A DNA stretch of 64,000 nt. Source: Rhizobiales bacterium CCH10-E5. Lineage in GTDB: Bacteria; Pseudomonadota; Alphaproteobacteria; Rhizobiales; Beijerinckiaceae. The stretch spans positions 1 to 64,000 of the forward strand of contig LSIG01000064.1 in the NCBI GenBank assembly GCA_001556125.1. Reading direction: 5' to 3'. The notes beneath the pieces are model-generated. The model was not told the DNA's origin. It did not search any database and saw only the letters and a program-made list of their open reading frames with translations. Below are positions 27,399 through 37,933 of this stretch, piece after piece. The position numbers were made by a program, and so were the translations under genes. Each line of letters starts with the position of its first letter. Position 1 is the first letter of the stretch.

Positions 27399-27911
27399 AT
27401 GAACCCACCGATTCGCATTCTCGGCATCGACCCCGGCCTCCGGAAGACGGGCTGGGGCGTCATCGTCTCGGAGGGGAGCAAGATCGGTTTCGTCGCCTGC
27501 GGCTGTGTCGAGAGCGAGAGCGGGCTGTCGCTGGCGGAGCGGCTGCGCCAGCTCCATGACGGGCTCAGCCGCGTCGTGCGCGCCCATGCGCCGGACGAGG
27601 TCGCGGTCGAGGAGACCTTCGTCAACCGCGATCCGCAATCGGCGCTCAAGCTCGGCCAGGCGCGCGGCGTCGCGCTGGTGGTGCCGGCGCTGGCGGGGCT
27701 CGATGTGGCGGAATATGCCGCCAACCTCGTCAAAAAGACGGTGGTCGGCGTCGGCCATGCCGACAAGAAGCAGGTCCAGATGATGATCCGCGTGCTGCTG
27801 CCCAAGGCTGAGACGCGCTCGGCCGATGCGGCCGATGCGCTGGCGGTGGCGATCTGCCACGCCCAGCACCGCGGCATGCGCGCGCTGGTCGCGCAGATGC
27901 GGGCGGGGTGA
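27399..27911 (+). CDS. ruvC: Holliday junction endonuclease RuvC
   Basis: 170 residues. Catalytic acidic residues are in place: the first Asp in [14 protein letters not shown], Glu in VEETFVN near residue 69, and the Asp pair in [13 protein letters not shown] near residue 145. RuvC cuts four-way DNA junctions brought by RuvAB. First of the ruvC-ruvA-ruvB operon, six bases before ruvA. Confidence 0.95.
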   Translation: MNPPIRILGIDPGLRKTGWGVIVSEGSKIGFVACGCVESESGLSLAERLRQLHDGLSRVVRAHAPDEVAVEETFVNRDPQSALKLGQARGVALVVPALAGLDVAEYAANLVKKTVVGVGHADKKQVQMMIRVLLPKAETRSADAADALAVAICHAQHRGMRALVAQMRAG

Positions 27912-27917
27912 GGGGCA

Positions 27918-28535
27918 ATGATCGGGAAGCTCAAGGGGATCGTCGATTCCTATGGCGAGGATCACGTGATCCTCGACGTGCAGGGCGTCGGCTATGTCGT
28001 GCAATGCTCGTCGCGGACGCTGCAGCGGCTGGCGAAGCCGGGCGAGGCGGCGGTGCTGTCGATCGAGACGCATGTGCGCGAGGATGCGATCCGGCTCTAC
28101 GGTTTCCTCTCCGACAATGAGCGGGACTGGTTCCGGCTGATGCAGATGGTGCAGGGCGTCGGCGCCAAGGTCGCGCTGGCCATCCTCTCGACCTTCGAGC
28201 CGGGCGCACTGGCGACCGCGATCGCGACCGGCGACAAGGCGGCGGTGGCGCGCGCGCCCGGCGTCGGCCCCAAGCTGGCGCAGCGGATCTGCGCCGAGCT
28301 GAAAGACAAGGCGCCGGCCTTCGGCCATGTCGATCCGGGCGTCGCGCAGCTCGCCGGCGCGCTCCAGGACAAAAAGCTGCCGCAGCCGGTGGCGGACGCG
28401 GTCTCGGCGCTCGCCAATCTCGGCTATCCGCAGGCGCAGGCCGTGGCGGCGGTCGCAGCCGCCGCGCGTGAGGCCGGCGAGGGGGCGGGGACGGCGCAGC
28501 TGATCAAGCTCGGCCTGCGGGAGCTGGCGAAGTGA
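27918..28535 (+). CDS. ruvA: Holliday junction DNA-binding subunit RuvA
   Basis: 205 residues: N-terminal OB fold starting [26 protein letters not shown], the double helix-hairpin-helix region ([26 protein letters not shown]) near residues 72-120, and the C-terminal RuvB-contacting domain ([20 protein letters not shown]). It holds the junction and directs RuvB-driven branch migration. Ends in a 4-base overlap with ruvB. Confidence 0.95.
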   Translation: MIGKLKGIVDSYGEDHVILDVQGVGYVVQCSSRTLQRLAKPGEAAVLSIETHVREDAIRLYGFLSDNERDWFRLMQMVQGVGAKVALAILSTFEPGALATAIATGDKAAVARAPGVGPKLAQRICAELKDKAPAFGHVDPGVAQLAGALQDKKLPQPVADAVSALANLGYPQAQAVAAVAAAAREAGEGAGTAQLIKLGLRELAK

Positions 28536-29578
28536 GTGATCCCAAACGCCCCGGCCTGCTCTCCGCCGAGAAGCGCGACGACGACGCCGAGTCCTCGCTG
28601 CGGCCGCTGTCGCTGTCGGATTTCACCGGACAGGCGGCGGCGCGGGCCAATCTCCAGGTCTTCATCGAGGCGGCCAAGAGCCGCGGCGATGCGCTCGACC
28701 ATGTGCTGTTCGTCGGCCCGCCCGGGCTCGGCAAGACGACGCTGGCGCAGATCGTGGCGCGGGAGCTCGGCGTCAATTTCCGCTCGACCTCGGGGCCGGT
28801 CATCGCCAAGGCCGGCGATCTCGCGGCGCAGCTGACCAATCTCGAAGAGCGCGACGTGCTCTTCATCGACGAGATCCACCGGCTCAATCCGGCGGTGGAG
28901 GAAATCCTCTATCCGGCGATGGAGGACTACCAGCTCGACCTGATCATCGGCGAGGGGCCGGCCGCGCGCTCGGTCAAGATCGACCTGCCCAAGTTCACGC
29001 TGGTCGGCGCCACCACCCGCGCCGGGCTGCTGACGACGCCGCTGCGCGACCGTTTCGGCATTCCGATCCGTTTGCAGTTCTACACGGTCGAGGAACTGCA
29101 GGGCATCGTCGCGCGCGGGGCCCGCGTGCTCGGCGTGCCGATGTCGGATGACGGCGCCAACGAGATCGCCCGGCGCTCGCGCGGCACGCCGCGCATCGCC
29201 GGCCGCTTGCTGCGGCGGGTGCGGGACTTTGCCATCGTCGACGGCGACGCCATCGTGACGCGCAAGGTCGCGGACAAGGCGCTGAAGCTGCTCGATGTCG
29301 ACGCCATCGGCCTCGACCAGATGGACCGGCGTTATCTCACCACGGTGGCGATCAATTTTGGCGGCGGGCCGGTTGGGATCGAGACCATCGCCGCCTCGCT
29401 CTCGGAGCCGCGCGACGCGATCGAGGAAATCATCGAGCCCTTCCTTCTCCAGCAGGGCTTCATCCAGCGCACGCCGCGCGGCCGCATCCTGACGCCGCAC
29501 GCCTTCCGGCATCTCGGCCTGCCCGAGCCGACGCGGGAGGGGGCGCAGTTCGGGCTGTTCGGCGACGAGGAGGCGTGA
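28532..29578 (+). CDS. ruvB: Holliday junction helicase RuvB
   Basis: 348 residues from GTG 28532. AAA+ motifs: Walker [10 protein letters not shown] near residue 65, Walker [10 protein letters not shown] near residue 110, sensor 1 GATTRAG near 155 and the arginine finger region [12 protein letters not shown] near 210; a winged helix closes the protein ([12 protein letters not shown]). It forms hexameric motors on both sides of RuvA. Overlaps ruvA by GTGA. Confidence 0.95.
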   Translation: MSDPKRPGLLSAEKRDDDAESSLRPLSLSDFTGQAAARANLQVFIEAAKSRGDALDHVLFVGPPGLGKTTLAQIVARELGVNFRSTSGPVIAKAGDLAAQLTNLEERDVLFIDEIHRLNPAVEEILYPAMEDYQLDLIIGEGPAARSVKIDLPKFTLVGATTRAGLLTTPLRDRFGIPIRLQFYTVEELQGIVARGARVLGVPMSDDGANEIARRSRGTPRIAGRLLRRVRDFAIVDGDAIVTRKVADKALKLLDVDAIGLDQMDRRYLTTVAINFGGGPVGIETIAASLSEPRDAIEEIIEPFLLQQGFIQRTPRGRILTPHAFRHLGLPEPTREGAQFGLFGDEEA

Positions 29579-29629
29579 GTTGGCGGATCGCCGCCACGGC
29601 CTTATCTTCGCAGGCAGGAGGGCCCGGCG

Positions 29630-29896
29630 ATGGCAGTGAAGCTTCCCCCTGATATCGCGGAGCTGGTAACCGCCCGGGTCGAGAGTGGCGACTTCGCCAG
29701 CCCCGAGGAGGTGCTGCGAGCGGCAATGGCGCCCTGGATTGCGCGCGAGCAAGCGCGTGCTGCCACCCTCGACGAACTGCGCGCCAAGATCGCCGAAGGG
29801 GATTCGGACCCGACGGATGTGACGCCGGACGAGATTCGGGACCATCTCGACCGCGTCGCCGCATCCCTGCAGAGACAAGGCCCGAATGCCGCTTGA
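29630..29896 (+). CDS. parD: ParD-like antitoxin
   Basis: 88 residues. An N-terminal ribbon-helix-helix (MAVKLPPDIAELVTARVESG, FASPEEVLRAAM) for DNA binding and a helical, acidic C-terminus (DELRAKIAEGDSDPTD) that would wrap the toxin. It overlaps the toxin gene by 11 bases. The complex normally represses its own promoter, here in the 51 bp after ruvB or on the ruv transcript. Confidence 0.8.
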   Translation: MAVKLPPDIAELVTARVESGDFASPEEVLRAAMAPWIAREQARAATLDELRAKIAEGDSDPTDVTPDEIRDHLDRVAASLQRQGPNAA

Positions 29897-30182
29897 TCTG
29901 GTCTATTCGGGACGGGCACGGTCCGATCTCGAGGCCATTCTTCGCTATATTGCCCGGGACAATCTGCCAGCGGCGCGCCGATGGGTGGCCGCGATCGAGC
30001 GCCAATGCCTGCAATTGCGCTCCTTTCCCGAGATGGGTGTCGAGCGGGCCGACCTTTCGGCCGGACTGCGCATTCTGCCCTACCGGCGGGCCGTGATTGC
30101 GTACCGCGTCCTTGGGAGCCGCGTCAGGATCGTCAGGGTGCTGTATGGCGGGCAGGACTATGCCGCGCTGATGGAGAGCTGA
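29886..30182 (+). CDS. parE: ParE-like toxin
   Basis: 98 residues of the ParE/RelE fold: LDLVYSGRARSDLEAILRYIARDN at the start, WVAAIERQCLQLRSFPEMGVER in the middle, then LPYRRAVIAYRVLGSRVRIVRVLYGGQDY. Second gene of a type II toxin-antitoxin pair with the ParD-like protein. Gyrase poisoning is the usual ParE action. Sits in the ruvB-ybgC gap, an accessory insertion into a conserved locus. Confidence 0.82.
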   Translation: MPLDLVYSGRARSDLEAILRYIARDNLPAARRWVAAIERQCLQLRSFPEMGVERADLSAGLRILPYRRAVIAYRVLGSRVRIVRVLYGGQDYAALMES

Positions 30183-30187
30183 ACGAC

Positions 30188-30748
30188 ATGAACCTCACGA
30201 GACGGTCTGTGCCGCCGTTCCTGGCCGCGACGGCCGGGCTGATCATCGCGGCGACGCTCTCAGGCGGTGCCCTTGCCGCCCCCGCCGGTCCCGAGACGCC
30301 GGTGCGCGAAGCCTATGCCATCACCACCCGCCAGCTCGCCGGCTCCGGTGGCAAGCCCGTCGCGGCGCCCTGGCAGAAGCCGCATCGCGACCGGCTGATG
30401 AGCCGCGAACTCGCCGCCCTGTTCGCGCGCGACGAGCTCTATCAGGAGGAAGCCGGCGAGATGGGCCATCTCGGGGCCGACCCCTTCCTCAGCGGGCAGG
30501 ACGGCGAGATCAAGAATCTGAAGGTCAGCGTCACCGTGCCCCCCGCCGGGGGAAAGGCGCAGGTCACGGCCTCCTTCCGCAGCTTCAAGCAGCCAGTCAG
30601 CGTGCGCTTCCGCATGGTGGAGGAGGGCGGCGCCTGGAAGATCGACGACATCGTCAACCGGGTCGAAGGGCAGGACTATGCGGTGCGCGATCTGCTGTCG
30701 CAGCCCTATGAGTGCGGCTCCTTCATGAAGAAGCCCTGTAAGCGGTAG
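30188..30748 (+). CDS. Exported protein, DUF3828-like
   Basis: 186 residues: signal peptide (FLAATAGLIIAATLSGGALA) then a small globular domain. The end (VRFRMVEEGGAWKIDDIVNR) is the NTF2-like strand pattern of DUF3828, a periplasmic family of unknown role. Two cysteines at the C-terminus (YECGSFMKKPCKR) may form a disulfide. Begins five bases after parE, so probably on the same transcript. Confidence 0.65.
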   Translation: MNLTRRSVPPFLAATAGLIIAATLSGGALAAPAGPETPVREAYAITTRQLAGSGGKPVAAPWQKPHRDRLMSRELAALFARDELYQEEAGEMGHLGADPFLSGQDGEIKNLKVSVTVPPAGGKAQVTASFRSFKQPVSVRFRMVEEGGAWKIDDIVNRVEGQDYAVRDLLSQPYECGSFMKKPCKR

Positions 30749-30783
30749 AGCTCACAGGGCTCCGGGTATCGAGCGTCGCGAGC

Positions 30784-31290
30784 TCAGCGCGCGAATTTGG
30801 ACCGCTGCATGGCCGAGCGCTGGCCGGCATGGTCGAGCGCGCCTGACGGTGCCGGTCTGGGGTTAACGATCGGCTTCATGCCCTCGTCGCCGGTACGGCT
30901 GAGGGGCCGCTGCAGCGCCTCTTGGCGCATCTTCATCGCCATGGCTTTGCGGGCCAGCGAGCGCTGACTCGGCTGGCGCAGCTTCTCGGCCCGTCGGGTC
31001 TGTTCGGCGCCGACGCGCTTGAGCGCTACTGTCAAAGCATCAGCCTTGGCTTTGGTGCCGACGTTTCCGCCAGAGGCGACGGTCGCTTTCGGATCCGATT
31101 TACCGCGCATCTCGGGCCGCTGCTGACGCGCGATGCCACGGGCCCGGTCACGCCGCTCGCGGAGGTTCTTCGCGAGATCGACCAGCTCTCCATCCGGCAC
31201 CGTCGCGATGATGCGGCTGCGCGTGCGGGCGACGAGGTCCCATTCCCCTTTGTCGAGAACGCGTTCGAGCTGTTTGGTCGAGAGCGACAT
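30784..31290 (-). CDS. Hypothetical basic protein
   Basis: 168 residues from ATG 31290 (MSLSTKQLERVLDKGEWDLV). Rich in Arg and Lys, with a conserved-looking N-terminal helical part to about residue 65 (DGELVDLAKNLRERRDRARG) and a variable C-terminal half. The N-terminus is typical of small uncharacterised Hyphomicrobiales proteins; the basic composition suggests nucleic-acid contact. Convergent with the DUF3828-like gene and divergent from ybgC. Confidence 0.55.
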   Translation of the reverse strand: MSLSTKQLERVLDKGEWDLVARTRSRIIATVPDGELVDLAKNLRERRDRARGIARQQRPEMRGKSDPKATVASGGNVGTKAKADALTVALKRVGAEQTRRAEKLRQPSQRSLARKAMAMKMRQEALQRPLSRTGDEGMKPIVNPRPAPSGALDHAGQRSAMQRSKFAR

Positions 31291-31441
31291 GCGGGCTGTC
31301 CTTTTCTTCTGGTTGCATCGCACTTGAGCAACCCTCGATCGAACAAGGCTGTTCCGTGGCGCGACGGTTTGTCCGCCGGGGCTATGCCGGCCGCGCCGTC
31401 CCCGCTAATCCTCCCGGTCCCGCAATCGGCCGCAGAACGCC

Positions 31442-31846
31442 ATGACCGCCTCCCACAGCCTCTCCGTCCGGGTCTATTACGAAGACACGGATTTCTCTGG
31501 CGTCGTCTACCACGCCTCCTATCTTCGCTTCATGGAGCGCGGGCGCACCGAGCTGATCCGGTCCCTCGGGGTCGAGCAGCGGGAACTCTTCGACGGCGAG
31601 ACGGCGCTGGGCTTCGCGGTGCGCCGCATGACGATCGATTTCCTGCGCCCGGCCGTGATGGACGATCTGCTGACGGTCGAGACGGTGTCGGTCGCGGCGC
31701 GGGGCGCGACCATGGATGTCGAACAGCGCGTGCTGCGTGGCGAGGAGGTGCTCGTCACGGCGCAGGTCAAGGTCGCCTGCGTCGGCGGCGGCCGGGCGCG
31801 GCGCATTCCCGATGGCCTGCGCCGGCGCCTGGGGATCGCGGATTGA
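31442..31846 (+). CDS. ybgC: Tol-Pal-associated acyl-CoA thioesterase YbgC
   Basis: 134 residues, hot-dog fold thioesterase. The catalytic stretch YYEDTDFSGVVYHASYLRFMERGR near residues 12-35 is intact. YbgC hydrolyses short acyl-CoA or acyl-ACP thioesters and is usually the first gene of the tol-pal operon; here TetR, a small gene and DUF2852 separate it from tolQ by 1.8 kb. Confidence 0.9.
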   Translation: MTASHSLSVRVYYEDTDFSGVVYHASYLRFMERGRTELIRSLGVEQRELFDGETALGFAVRRMTIDFLRPAVMDDLLTVETVSVAARGATMDVEQRVLRGEEVLVTAQVKVACVGGGRARRIPDGLRRRLGIAD

Positions 31847-31889
31847 GGGCTGATCGACGCGCCCGCCGCGCCATGTTAGCGCTCGTCAC

Positions 31890-32546
31890 ATGAGCTGGAA
31901 ACGCGACAAGCCGGAGGCGCCGCCGCGCGGCTACCATCACGGCAATCTCAAGGAAGAGCTGGTTCGCGCCGCGCTGGGCCTGATCCGCGAGAAGGGGGCC
32001 AACGGCTTTACCTTCGCGGAAGCAGCCCGCCTCGCCGGCGTGAGCCCGGCCGCGCCCTACCGGCATTTCCGCGACCGCGACGAGCTTCTGGCGGATGTCG
32101 CGACGCGCGGCTTCGTCCTGTTCGAGGCGGCGCTGGCGCGGGCCTGGGACCAGGGCCGGCCCGATCCGCAGGCCGCCTTTCATCGGCTGGGCTTGGCGTA
32201 TCTCGCCTTCGCCCATGACGAGCCGGCCTATTATGCGGCGATGTTCGAGGCGGGCGTGCCTCTCGATGCCAGCCCCGAGCTGCGCGCGGCGGCCGACCGC
32301 GCCTTCCAGGGGCTGCGCGCGGCCTCGGAGGCTCTGATCGCGCTGCTGCCCGCCGGCAACCGCCCGCCGGCCCTGATGATGGCGCTGCATGTCTGGTCGA
32401 TGTCGCATGGCGTCGCCGCGCTGTTCGGCCGGGCCGATGGCGGGCGCCGCCCGCTGCCGATGTCGGCGGCCGAGCTGCTGGAGGCCGGCATGCTGATCTA
32501 TCTGCAGGGGCTGGGGATCAATTCCGACAAAGATCCGAAGCCATGA
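31890..32546 (+). CDS. TetR-family transcriptional regulator (WHG domain)
   Basis: 218 residues. N-terminal HTH: YHHGNLKEELVRAALGLI, FTFAEAARLAGVSPAAPYRHFRDRDEL near residues 15-65. The ligand domain shows the WHG-type pattern (YLAFAHDEPAYYAAMFEAG, MMALHVWSMSHGVAALF). Represses or activates nearby genes in response to a ligand; candidates are the adjacent small gene, with which it overlaps by ATGA, and DUF2852. Confidence 0.82.
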   Translation: MSWKRDKPEAPPRGYHHGNLKEELVRAALGLIREKGANGFTFAEAARLAGVSPAAPYRHFRDRDELLADVATRGFVLFEAALARAWDQGRPDPQAAFHRLGLAYLAFAHDEPAYYAAMFEAGVPLDASPELRAAADRAFQGLRAASEALIALLPAGNRPPALMMALHVWSMSHGVAALFGRADGGRRPLPMSAAELLEAGMLIYLQGLGINSDKDPKP

Positions 32547-32785
32547 CTGAAGTCACGGATTCCCAGATCGACGAAGCGATTCTCTCCGAGCTCGGGCCGC
32601 GCTCACTTAAAACCGCCCGGATTGTCGTTAGGGTCGGTGAGCTGTTTAACGAAGCGGATCAGGCCTTTCTCGACAGGGTCGAGGCGCGTATCGGTGTGTT
32701 GATCGAAGCAGGGCGAGTGCGCTTATTTGGTCGTCTGGCAGATTGGCGCTCTAGCGAACTTGCCTTGATGCCGCCCGACGCGTGA
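32543..32785 (+). CDS. Small hypothetical protein coupled to TetR regulator
   Basis: 80 residues, start overlapping the tetR stop (ATGA). Predicted winged-helix-like order: DEAILSELGPRSLKTARIVVRVG, then FLDRVEARIGVLIEAGRVRLFG. Resembles the C-terminal DUF3658-type helical domain, which is weak evidence. Slightly A/T-richer than its neighbours, so it may have arrived by transfer. Confidence 0.6.
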   Translation: MTEVTDSQIDEAILSELGPRSLKTARIVVRVGELFNEADQAFLDRVEARIGVLIEAGRVRLFGRLADWRSSELALMPPDA

Positions 32786-32877
32786 TTGCCCATCGTGCGC
32801 CGCTCCCATCGAAGCGCTTTTGATTGTCCAGCCCTCTGAATGCTCGATCTTGACAAGCGGACCGCCGTCCCCCATTT

Positions 32878-32896
32878 ATGTAAATGTGATTTACAT
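32878..32896. promoter_or_regulatory. Perfect palindrome upstream of DUF2852, candidate operator
   Basis: ATGTAAAT-GTG-ATTTACAT: two 8-base arms with a 3-base centre, 26 bases before the DUF2852 start. A TTGACA at 32850-32855 could be its -35, placing the palindrome over the -10 and start point, where a repressor would act. The identity of the binding protein is unknown; the nearby TetR protein is a candidate. Confidence 0.5.
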
Positions 32897-32922
32897 TCAC
32901 GCTTTGTCAGGGTGAGGGACCA

Positions 32923-33363
32923 ATGCCGATCGTCGAGAAGCTCGATGAATATGGGAAGGGAGCCTGGATCGCCTTCGCGGTTCTCGGCTTCGTCGTGTTC
33001 TGGCCTCTGGGTCTGGCGACCCTGGCCTTTCTGTTCTGGAGTGGACGCATGGGTTGCGGAATGAGCGGTGCCGACCGCTACGAACACAGGATGAACCGTC
33101 TGCAGAGCAAGATGGAGCGGCTGAAGGAGCGCATGGGCGGCCGTCACGGCGGCTTCGGCGGCGGCTGGGGCGGCGGGCCGTCCAGCGGCAACCGCGCCTT
33201 CGACGAGTACCGCGCCGAGACGCTGCGCCGTCTCGAGGAGGAGCAGAAGGAGTTCCAGGATTTCCTGGGCCGGCTGCGCATGGCCCGCGACAAGGCCGAG
33301 TTCGACCAGTTCATGGCCGCCCGTCGCGGCGAGAACCCCGAGCCGCAGGCCAACGCCGGCTGA
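32923..33363 (+). CDS. DUF2852 membrane protein
   Basis: 146 residues. An N-terminal hydrophobic hairpin (residues about 14-42, [26 protein letters not shown]), a glycine-rich linker ([13 protein letters not shown]) and a charged helical C-terminus ([29 protein letters not shown]). This is the DUF2852 layout, common in Hyphomicrobiales with unknown role. Ends before a strong terminator, so expressed apart from tolQ. Confidence 0.8.
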   Translation: MPIVEKLDEYGKGAWIAFAVLGFVVFWPLGLATLAFLFWSGRMGCGMSGADRYEHRMNRLQSKMERLKERMGGRHGGFGGGWGGGPSSGNRAFDEYRAETLRRLEEEQKEFQDFLGRLRMARDKAEFDQFMAARRGENPEPQANAG

Positions 33364-33687
33364 CCGCCGCCACGGCATCACCAGCCGTGCAAGAGCCCGT
33401 CCCGGGAAACCGGGGCGGGCTTTTTCACGTCCGGAAACCCTTCGCCGGTGCCTCGAGAGCCTCGCGTATACCCGGCATTAACCTTGCCGGAGGCTTAACT
33501 CGATCGCGCGCATGCGTTTCGCAGGAAACCCCCTTTGCGCCCATCTTTCGCCGGATTCAAAGGCGATTGAGGGCCACGGCATTTCCCCGGATCGCGGATC
33601 GGGCGGCGTCGCGGGGTCACCCACGGCGCGTGTGGCGGGGCGTTGGCTGGGCGACCGGTCCGAGCCGCCTGGCAGAAGGAAAACAGG
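33364..33687. other. DUF2852-tolQ gap with terminator and tol promoter region
   Basis: 324 bp. Holds the terminator at 33394-33425 and, after it, the promoter region of tolQRAB. TTAACC and TTAAC occur near 33479 and 33496 but not at the 7-base CtrA spacing. No gene seen. Confidence 0.55.
33394..33425 (+). terminator. Intrinsic terminator after DUF2852
   Basis: AGCCCG-CCCGG, GAAA loop, CCGGG-CGGGCT, then TTTTT. It isolates the tol operon from the upstream block. Confidence 0.85.
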
Positions 33688-34398
<711 letters not shown>

Positions 34399-34410
34399 GG
34401 GGCTGACACC

Positions 34411-34860
<450 letters not shown>

Positions 34861-34888
34861 GCGGGATGAAAGCGGAGAACACGACGCG

Positions 34889-36085
34889 GTGAAGCTCTCC
34901 TCCGAACCGGGCATGGTGGTATCGGCGCTCGGCCACGCGACGTTTCTCGTCGCGGGGCTGCTGGCGTTCTCCGCCCCTGCGCCGCTGCCGGACAATGAGG
35001 AGGCGATCGCCGTCGAGATGGTCGATGCGAGTGCGCTCAACCAGGTGACGCGCGGCGAGCGCAAGGCCGAGAAGGTTCAGGAGCAGCCACTCCAGCGCGC
35101 CGAGCGCAAGCAGGAGATCGTCGAGCGCAAGGAGGAGGGCGAGGCCAAGCAGGATGCGCCCGCCCCGCCGAGCCGCCCGGCCGAACTCAAGACCGCGGAG
35201 GACAATGCCGCCGCACCGCTGCCGCCATCGCGGGCCGCCAATCTGCCCAAGCCCGAGGTCAAGCCACCGGAGCCGGTGAAGCAGCCGCCGCAAAAGAGCG
35301 GGCCGAGCGCCGCCGAGATCGCGGAGCAGAAGCGCGAGGAACTGGCCAAGCTCGCCGAAGAGGCCGAGCTCGCCAGCAAGGCGAAGCAGGCCGAGGAGGC
35401 CGCCAGGGCCGCCGCGAAGGCAAAGGCTGAAGCCGAGGCGAATGCCCGTGCGGACGCTGCGGCCAAAGCGAAAGCCGAAGCGCTGGCCAAGGCCGAAGCC
35501 GAAAAGGCCGCCAAGGAGAAGGCGGAGGCCGCTGCCAAGGCGAAAGCCGAGGCCGACGCGAAGGCCAAGATCGCAGCCGCCGCGAAGGCCAAGCAGGAGG
35601 CCGAAGCCAAGGCCAAGCGCGAGATGGAGATCGCCAAGAACTTCAATCCGAGCGACATCTCCAAGCTGCTGCAGTCGAAGGAGCAGGCGCAGTCGACCGG
35701 CTCGGCCGCGCCGCAGGTCAACCGCACCGCATCGCTCGGGACCGAGCGCGGCTCCTCGCAGAAGCTGAGCCCTTCGCTGCGCGGGCAGCTCATCGGCATC
35801 ATCCAGGACCAGCTGATGAAGTGCTGGAACGTGCCGATCGCGCTCGCCAATGCGCGTGGCGCCGTTGTGCCGCAGGTACGCATGAAGCTCGCCGCCGACG
35901 GCTCGCTGCTGGCGCCGCCCGGCGTGGTGAACTCCTCTTCCGACCCGCTCTTCGCGGTCGCGGCCAATTCGGCCCTGACTGCCACCCGCCGCTGCGCGCC
36001 TTTGCGCATTCCGGCTCAATTCGCCGCCTATTACGACGACTGGCGCGACGTCGTCGTCAATTTCGACGCAAGGGACGTGCTGTGA
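34889..36085 (+). CDS. tolA: TolA-like envelope-spanning protein
   Basis: 398 residues from GTG 34889. A transmembrane helix near residues 12-28 ([17 protein letters not shown]), a Pro/Glu-rich segment, a long Ala-Lys-Glu helix (residues about 145-250, repeated AKAKAEA units) and a C-terminal domain ([20 protein letters not shown], then [14 protein letters not shown]). TolA links the inner-membrane TolQR motor to Pal at the outer membrane. Overlaps tolB by GTGA. Confidence 0.88.
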   Translation: MKLSSEPGMVVSALGHATFLVAGLLAFSAPAPLPDNEEAIAVEMVDASALNQVTRGERKAEKVQEQPLQRAERKQEIVERKEEGEAKQDAPAPPSRPAELKTAEDNAAAPLPPSRAANLPKPEVKPPEPVKQPPQKSGPSAAEIAEQKREELAKLAEEAELASKAKQAEEAARAAAKAKAEAEANARADAAAKAKAEALAKAEAEKAAKEKAEAAAKAKAEADAKAKIAAAAKAKQEAEAKAKREMEIAKNFNPSDISKLLQSKEQAQSTGSAAPQVNRTASLGTERGSSQKLSPSLRGQLIGIIQDQLMKCWNVPIALANARGAVVPQVRMKLAADGSLLAPPGVVNSSSDPLFAVAANSALTATRRCAPLRIPAQFAAYYDDWRDVVVNFDARDVL

Positions 36086-37428
36086 CCCTGATCGACCGCA
36101 ATCCTCTTCCGCTGCTGCCGGCCGCGCCCTCGCGCCGCCGGCTGCTCGCGCTCGCCGGCGCCTCGCTGCTCGTGCCGGCTGCGGCGCGTGCCGAACTCGT
36201 CATCGACCTGCGTGGCGGCACCTTTCAGCCGCTGCCGATCGCCATCGCCGATTTCGGCGGCGAGGGCGGGGTGCTGGTCTCGGGCGTGATCGGCAACAAT
36301 CTCAGGCGCTGCGGCTATTTCGCGCCGATCGACAAGGCGCGCCATCCCGACAAGAACCCGCCCTTCGACGCCGTGCCGGACTTCAATTCCTGGAAGGCGG
36401 CGGGCGTGCAGGCGCTGGTGACGGGGCGCGTCTCGCGCGACGGCTCCGGCCGGATCAAGGCCGAGTTCCGGCTCTGGGACGTGACGACCGGCACGCAGAC
36501 CGACGGCCAGCAGTATTTCACCGACCCGAACAACGCCCGGCGCGTCGGCCACATCATTTCCGACGCGATCTACACCAAGATCACCGGCGTCGGCGGCTTC
36601 TTCGACACCCGCGTCGTCTTCGTCGACGAATCCGGCCCGAAGGAGAACCGCCGGAAGCGGCTGGCGATCATGGATCAGGACGGGGCGAATGTCCGCTACC
36701 TGACCGACGGCTCGATCTCCGTGGTGACGCCGCGCTACTCGCCGGTGTCGCAGGAGGTGACATACATGTCGCAGCGGCTGGGCGAGCAGCCGCGCGTGCA
36801 TGTGCTCAACATCGAGACCGGCCAGCGTCAGATCGTCGGCAACTTTCCGGACATGACCTCGAGCCCGCGATTTGCGCCCAGCGGCGGGCGCATCGCGCTC
36901 AGCCTGCAGCAGGGCGGCAACGCCAATCTCTACGCCATCGACATCGGCTCGCGTACGACGATGCGGTTGACCTCGACCGGGGCGATCGACACCTCGCCCT
37001 CCTATTCGCCGGACGGTACGCAGATCGTCTTCGAGAGCGATCGCGGCGGCTCGCAGCAGCTTTATGTGATGAGCGCCGGGGGCGGAGAGGGCAAGCGGCT
37101 CTCCTTCGGCCAAGGCTCCTATTCGCAGCCGTCCTGGTCGCCGCGGGGCGATCTGATCGCCTTCACCAAGCGCGGCGGCGGCGGCTTCGCCATCGGCGTG
37201 ATGCGCCCCGATGGCTCGGGGGAGAGGCTGCTGACCGAGGGCTTCCACAACGAGGCGCCGAATTGGGCGCCCAACGGCCAGTACATCATGTTCTTTCGCG
37301 ATCCCGGGGGCCAATCCGGCGGGAAGCTATACATGGTGGACATCACCGGCCGCGTCGAAGTGCCGGTGCCGACGCCCGCTTTCGCCTCCGACCCGACCTG
37401 GTCGCCGCTGCTGACGGCGGCGCGCTGA
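36082..37428 (+). CDS. tolB: Periplasmic translocation protein TolB
   Basis: 448 residues from GTG 36082. A signal peptide with [20 protein letters not shown], an N-terminal domain ([24 protein letters not shown]) and a C-terminal beta-propeller with repeated blades ([49 protein letters not shown]). TolB interacts with Pal and recycles it. Followed by the rhodanese gene on the other strand rather than pal. Confidence 0.92.
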   Translation: MTLIDRNPLPLLPAAPSRRRLLALAGASLLVPAAARAELVIDLRGGTFQPLPIAIADFGGEGGVLVSGVIGNNLRRCGYFAPIDKARHPDKNPPFDAVPDFNSWKAAGVQALVTGRVSRDGSGRIKAEFRLWDVTTGTQTDGQQYFTDPNNARRVGHIISDAIYTKITGVGGFFDTRVVFVDESGPKENRRKRLAIMDQDGANVRYLTDGSISVVTPRYSPVSQEVTYMSQRLGEQPRVHVLNIETGQRQIVGNFPDMTSSPRFAPSGGRIALSLQQGGNANLYAIDIGSRTTMRLTSTGAIDTSPSYSPDGTQIVFESDRGGSQQLYVMSAGGGEGKRLSFGQGSYSQPSWSPRGDLIAFTKRGGGGFAIGVMRPDGSGERLLTEGFHNEAPNWAPNGQYIMFFRDPGGQSGGKLYMVDITGRVEVPVPTPAFASDPTWSPLLTAAR

Positions 37429-37441
37429 GGCGCGGCGGGTT

Positions 37442-37849
37442 TCAGCCCGCCGCCTCGCCCGCAACGAGGGTGAAGCCCTCGTCGATCCAGCCCGTGACGC
37501 CGCCGGCCATGATCTTCACGGGCCGGCCCAGTTCTGCGAGGCGCAGGGCGGCCTTGGCCGCACCGTTGCAATGCGGGCCGGCGCAATAGGTCACGAAGAG
37601 CGTGTCCTGCGGCCAGTCTTCCAGCTTCGATCTGATGATCTTGCCCACCGGCAGGTTGATCGCCCCGTCGACATGGCCGCGGGCGAAGAGCGCCGGGCTG
37701 CGAACGTCCAGCAGCACGAAGTCGGGCTGTTTCGACAGCGCGTCGTGAACATCCCAGCAATCGGTCTCGAAGGTGAACTCGGCGGCGAAATGCGCGCGGG
37801 CGAGATCGCTCGGCGCGGCGGGGACGGCGGTGACGGCGGTCGTGGTCAT
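37442..37849 (-). CDS. Rhodanese-domain protein
   Basis: 135 residues, a single rhodanese domain: FVLLDVRSPALFARGHVDGAINLP near residues 44-67 and the active-site loop YCAGPHCNGA with its catalytic cysteine near residue 90, then MAGGVTGWIDEG. Single-domain forms carry sulfur or act as sulfurtransferases; the CAGPHCNG loop resembles forms seen beside ftrA. Divergent from ftrA, sharing an 84-bp promoter region. Confidence 0.82.
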   Translation of the reverse strand: MTTTAVTAVPAAPSDLARAHFAAEFTFETDCWDVHDALSKQPDFVLLDVRSPALFARGHVDGAINLPVGKIIRSKLEDWPQDTLFVTYCAGPHCNGAAKAALRLAELGRPVKIMAGGVTGWIDEGFTLVAGEAAG

Positions 37850-37933
37850 ATGGTGGGCTCCTGGTGACCCGCTCATCTCGCAAACCGCCACGCCCTCTTG
37901 CAATTGGCGCAAATGACAGAGTACGGGCAGATC

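Noticed and set aside
33479..33500. CtrA box before tolQ
   Set aside because: TTAACC and TTAAC are 13 bases apart rather than 7.
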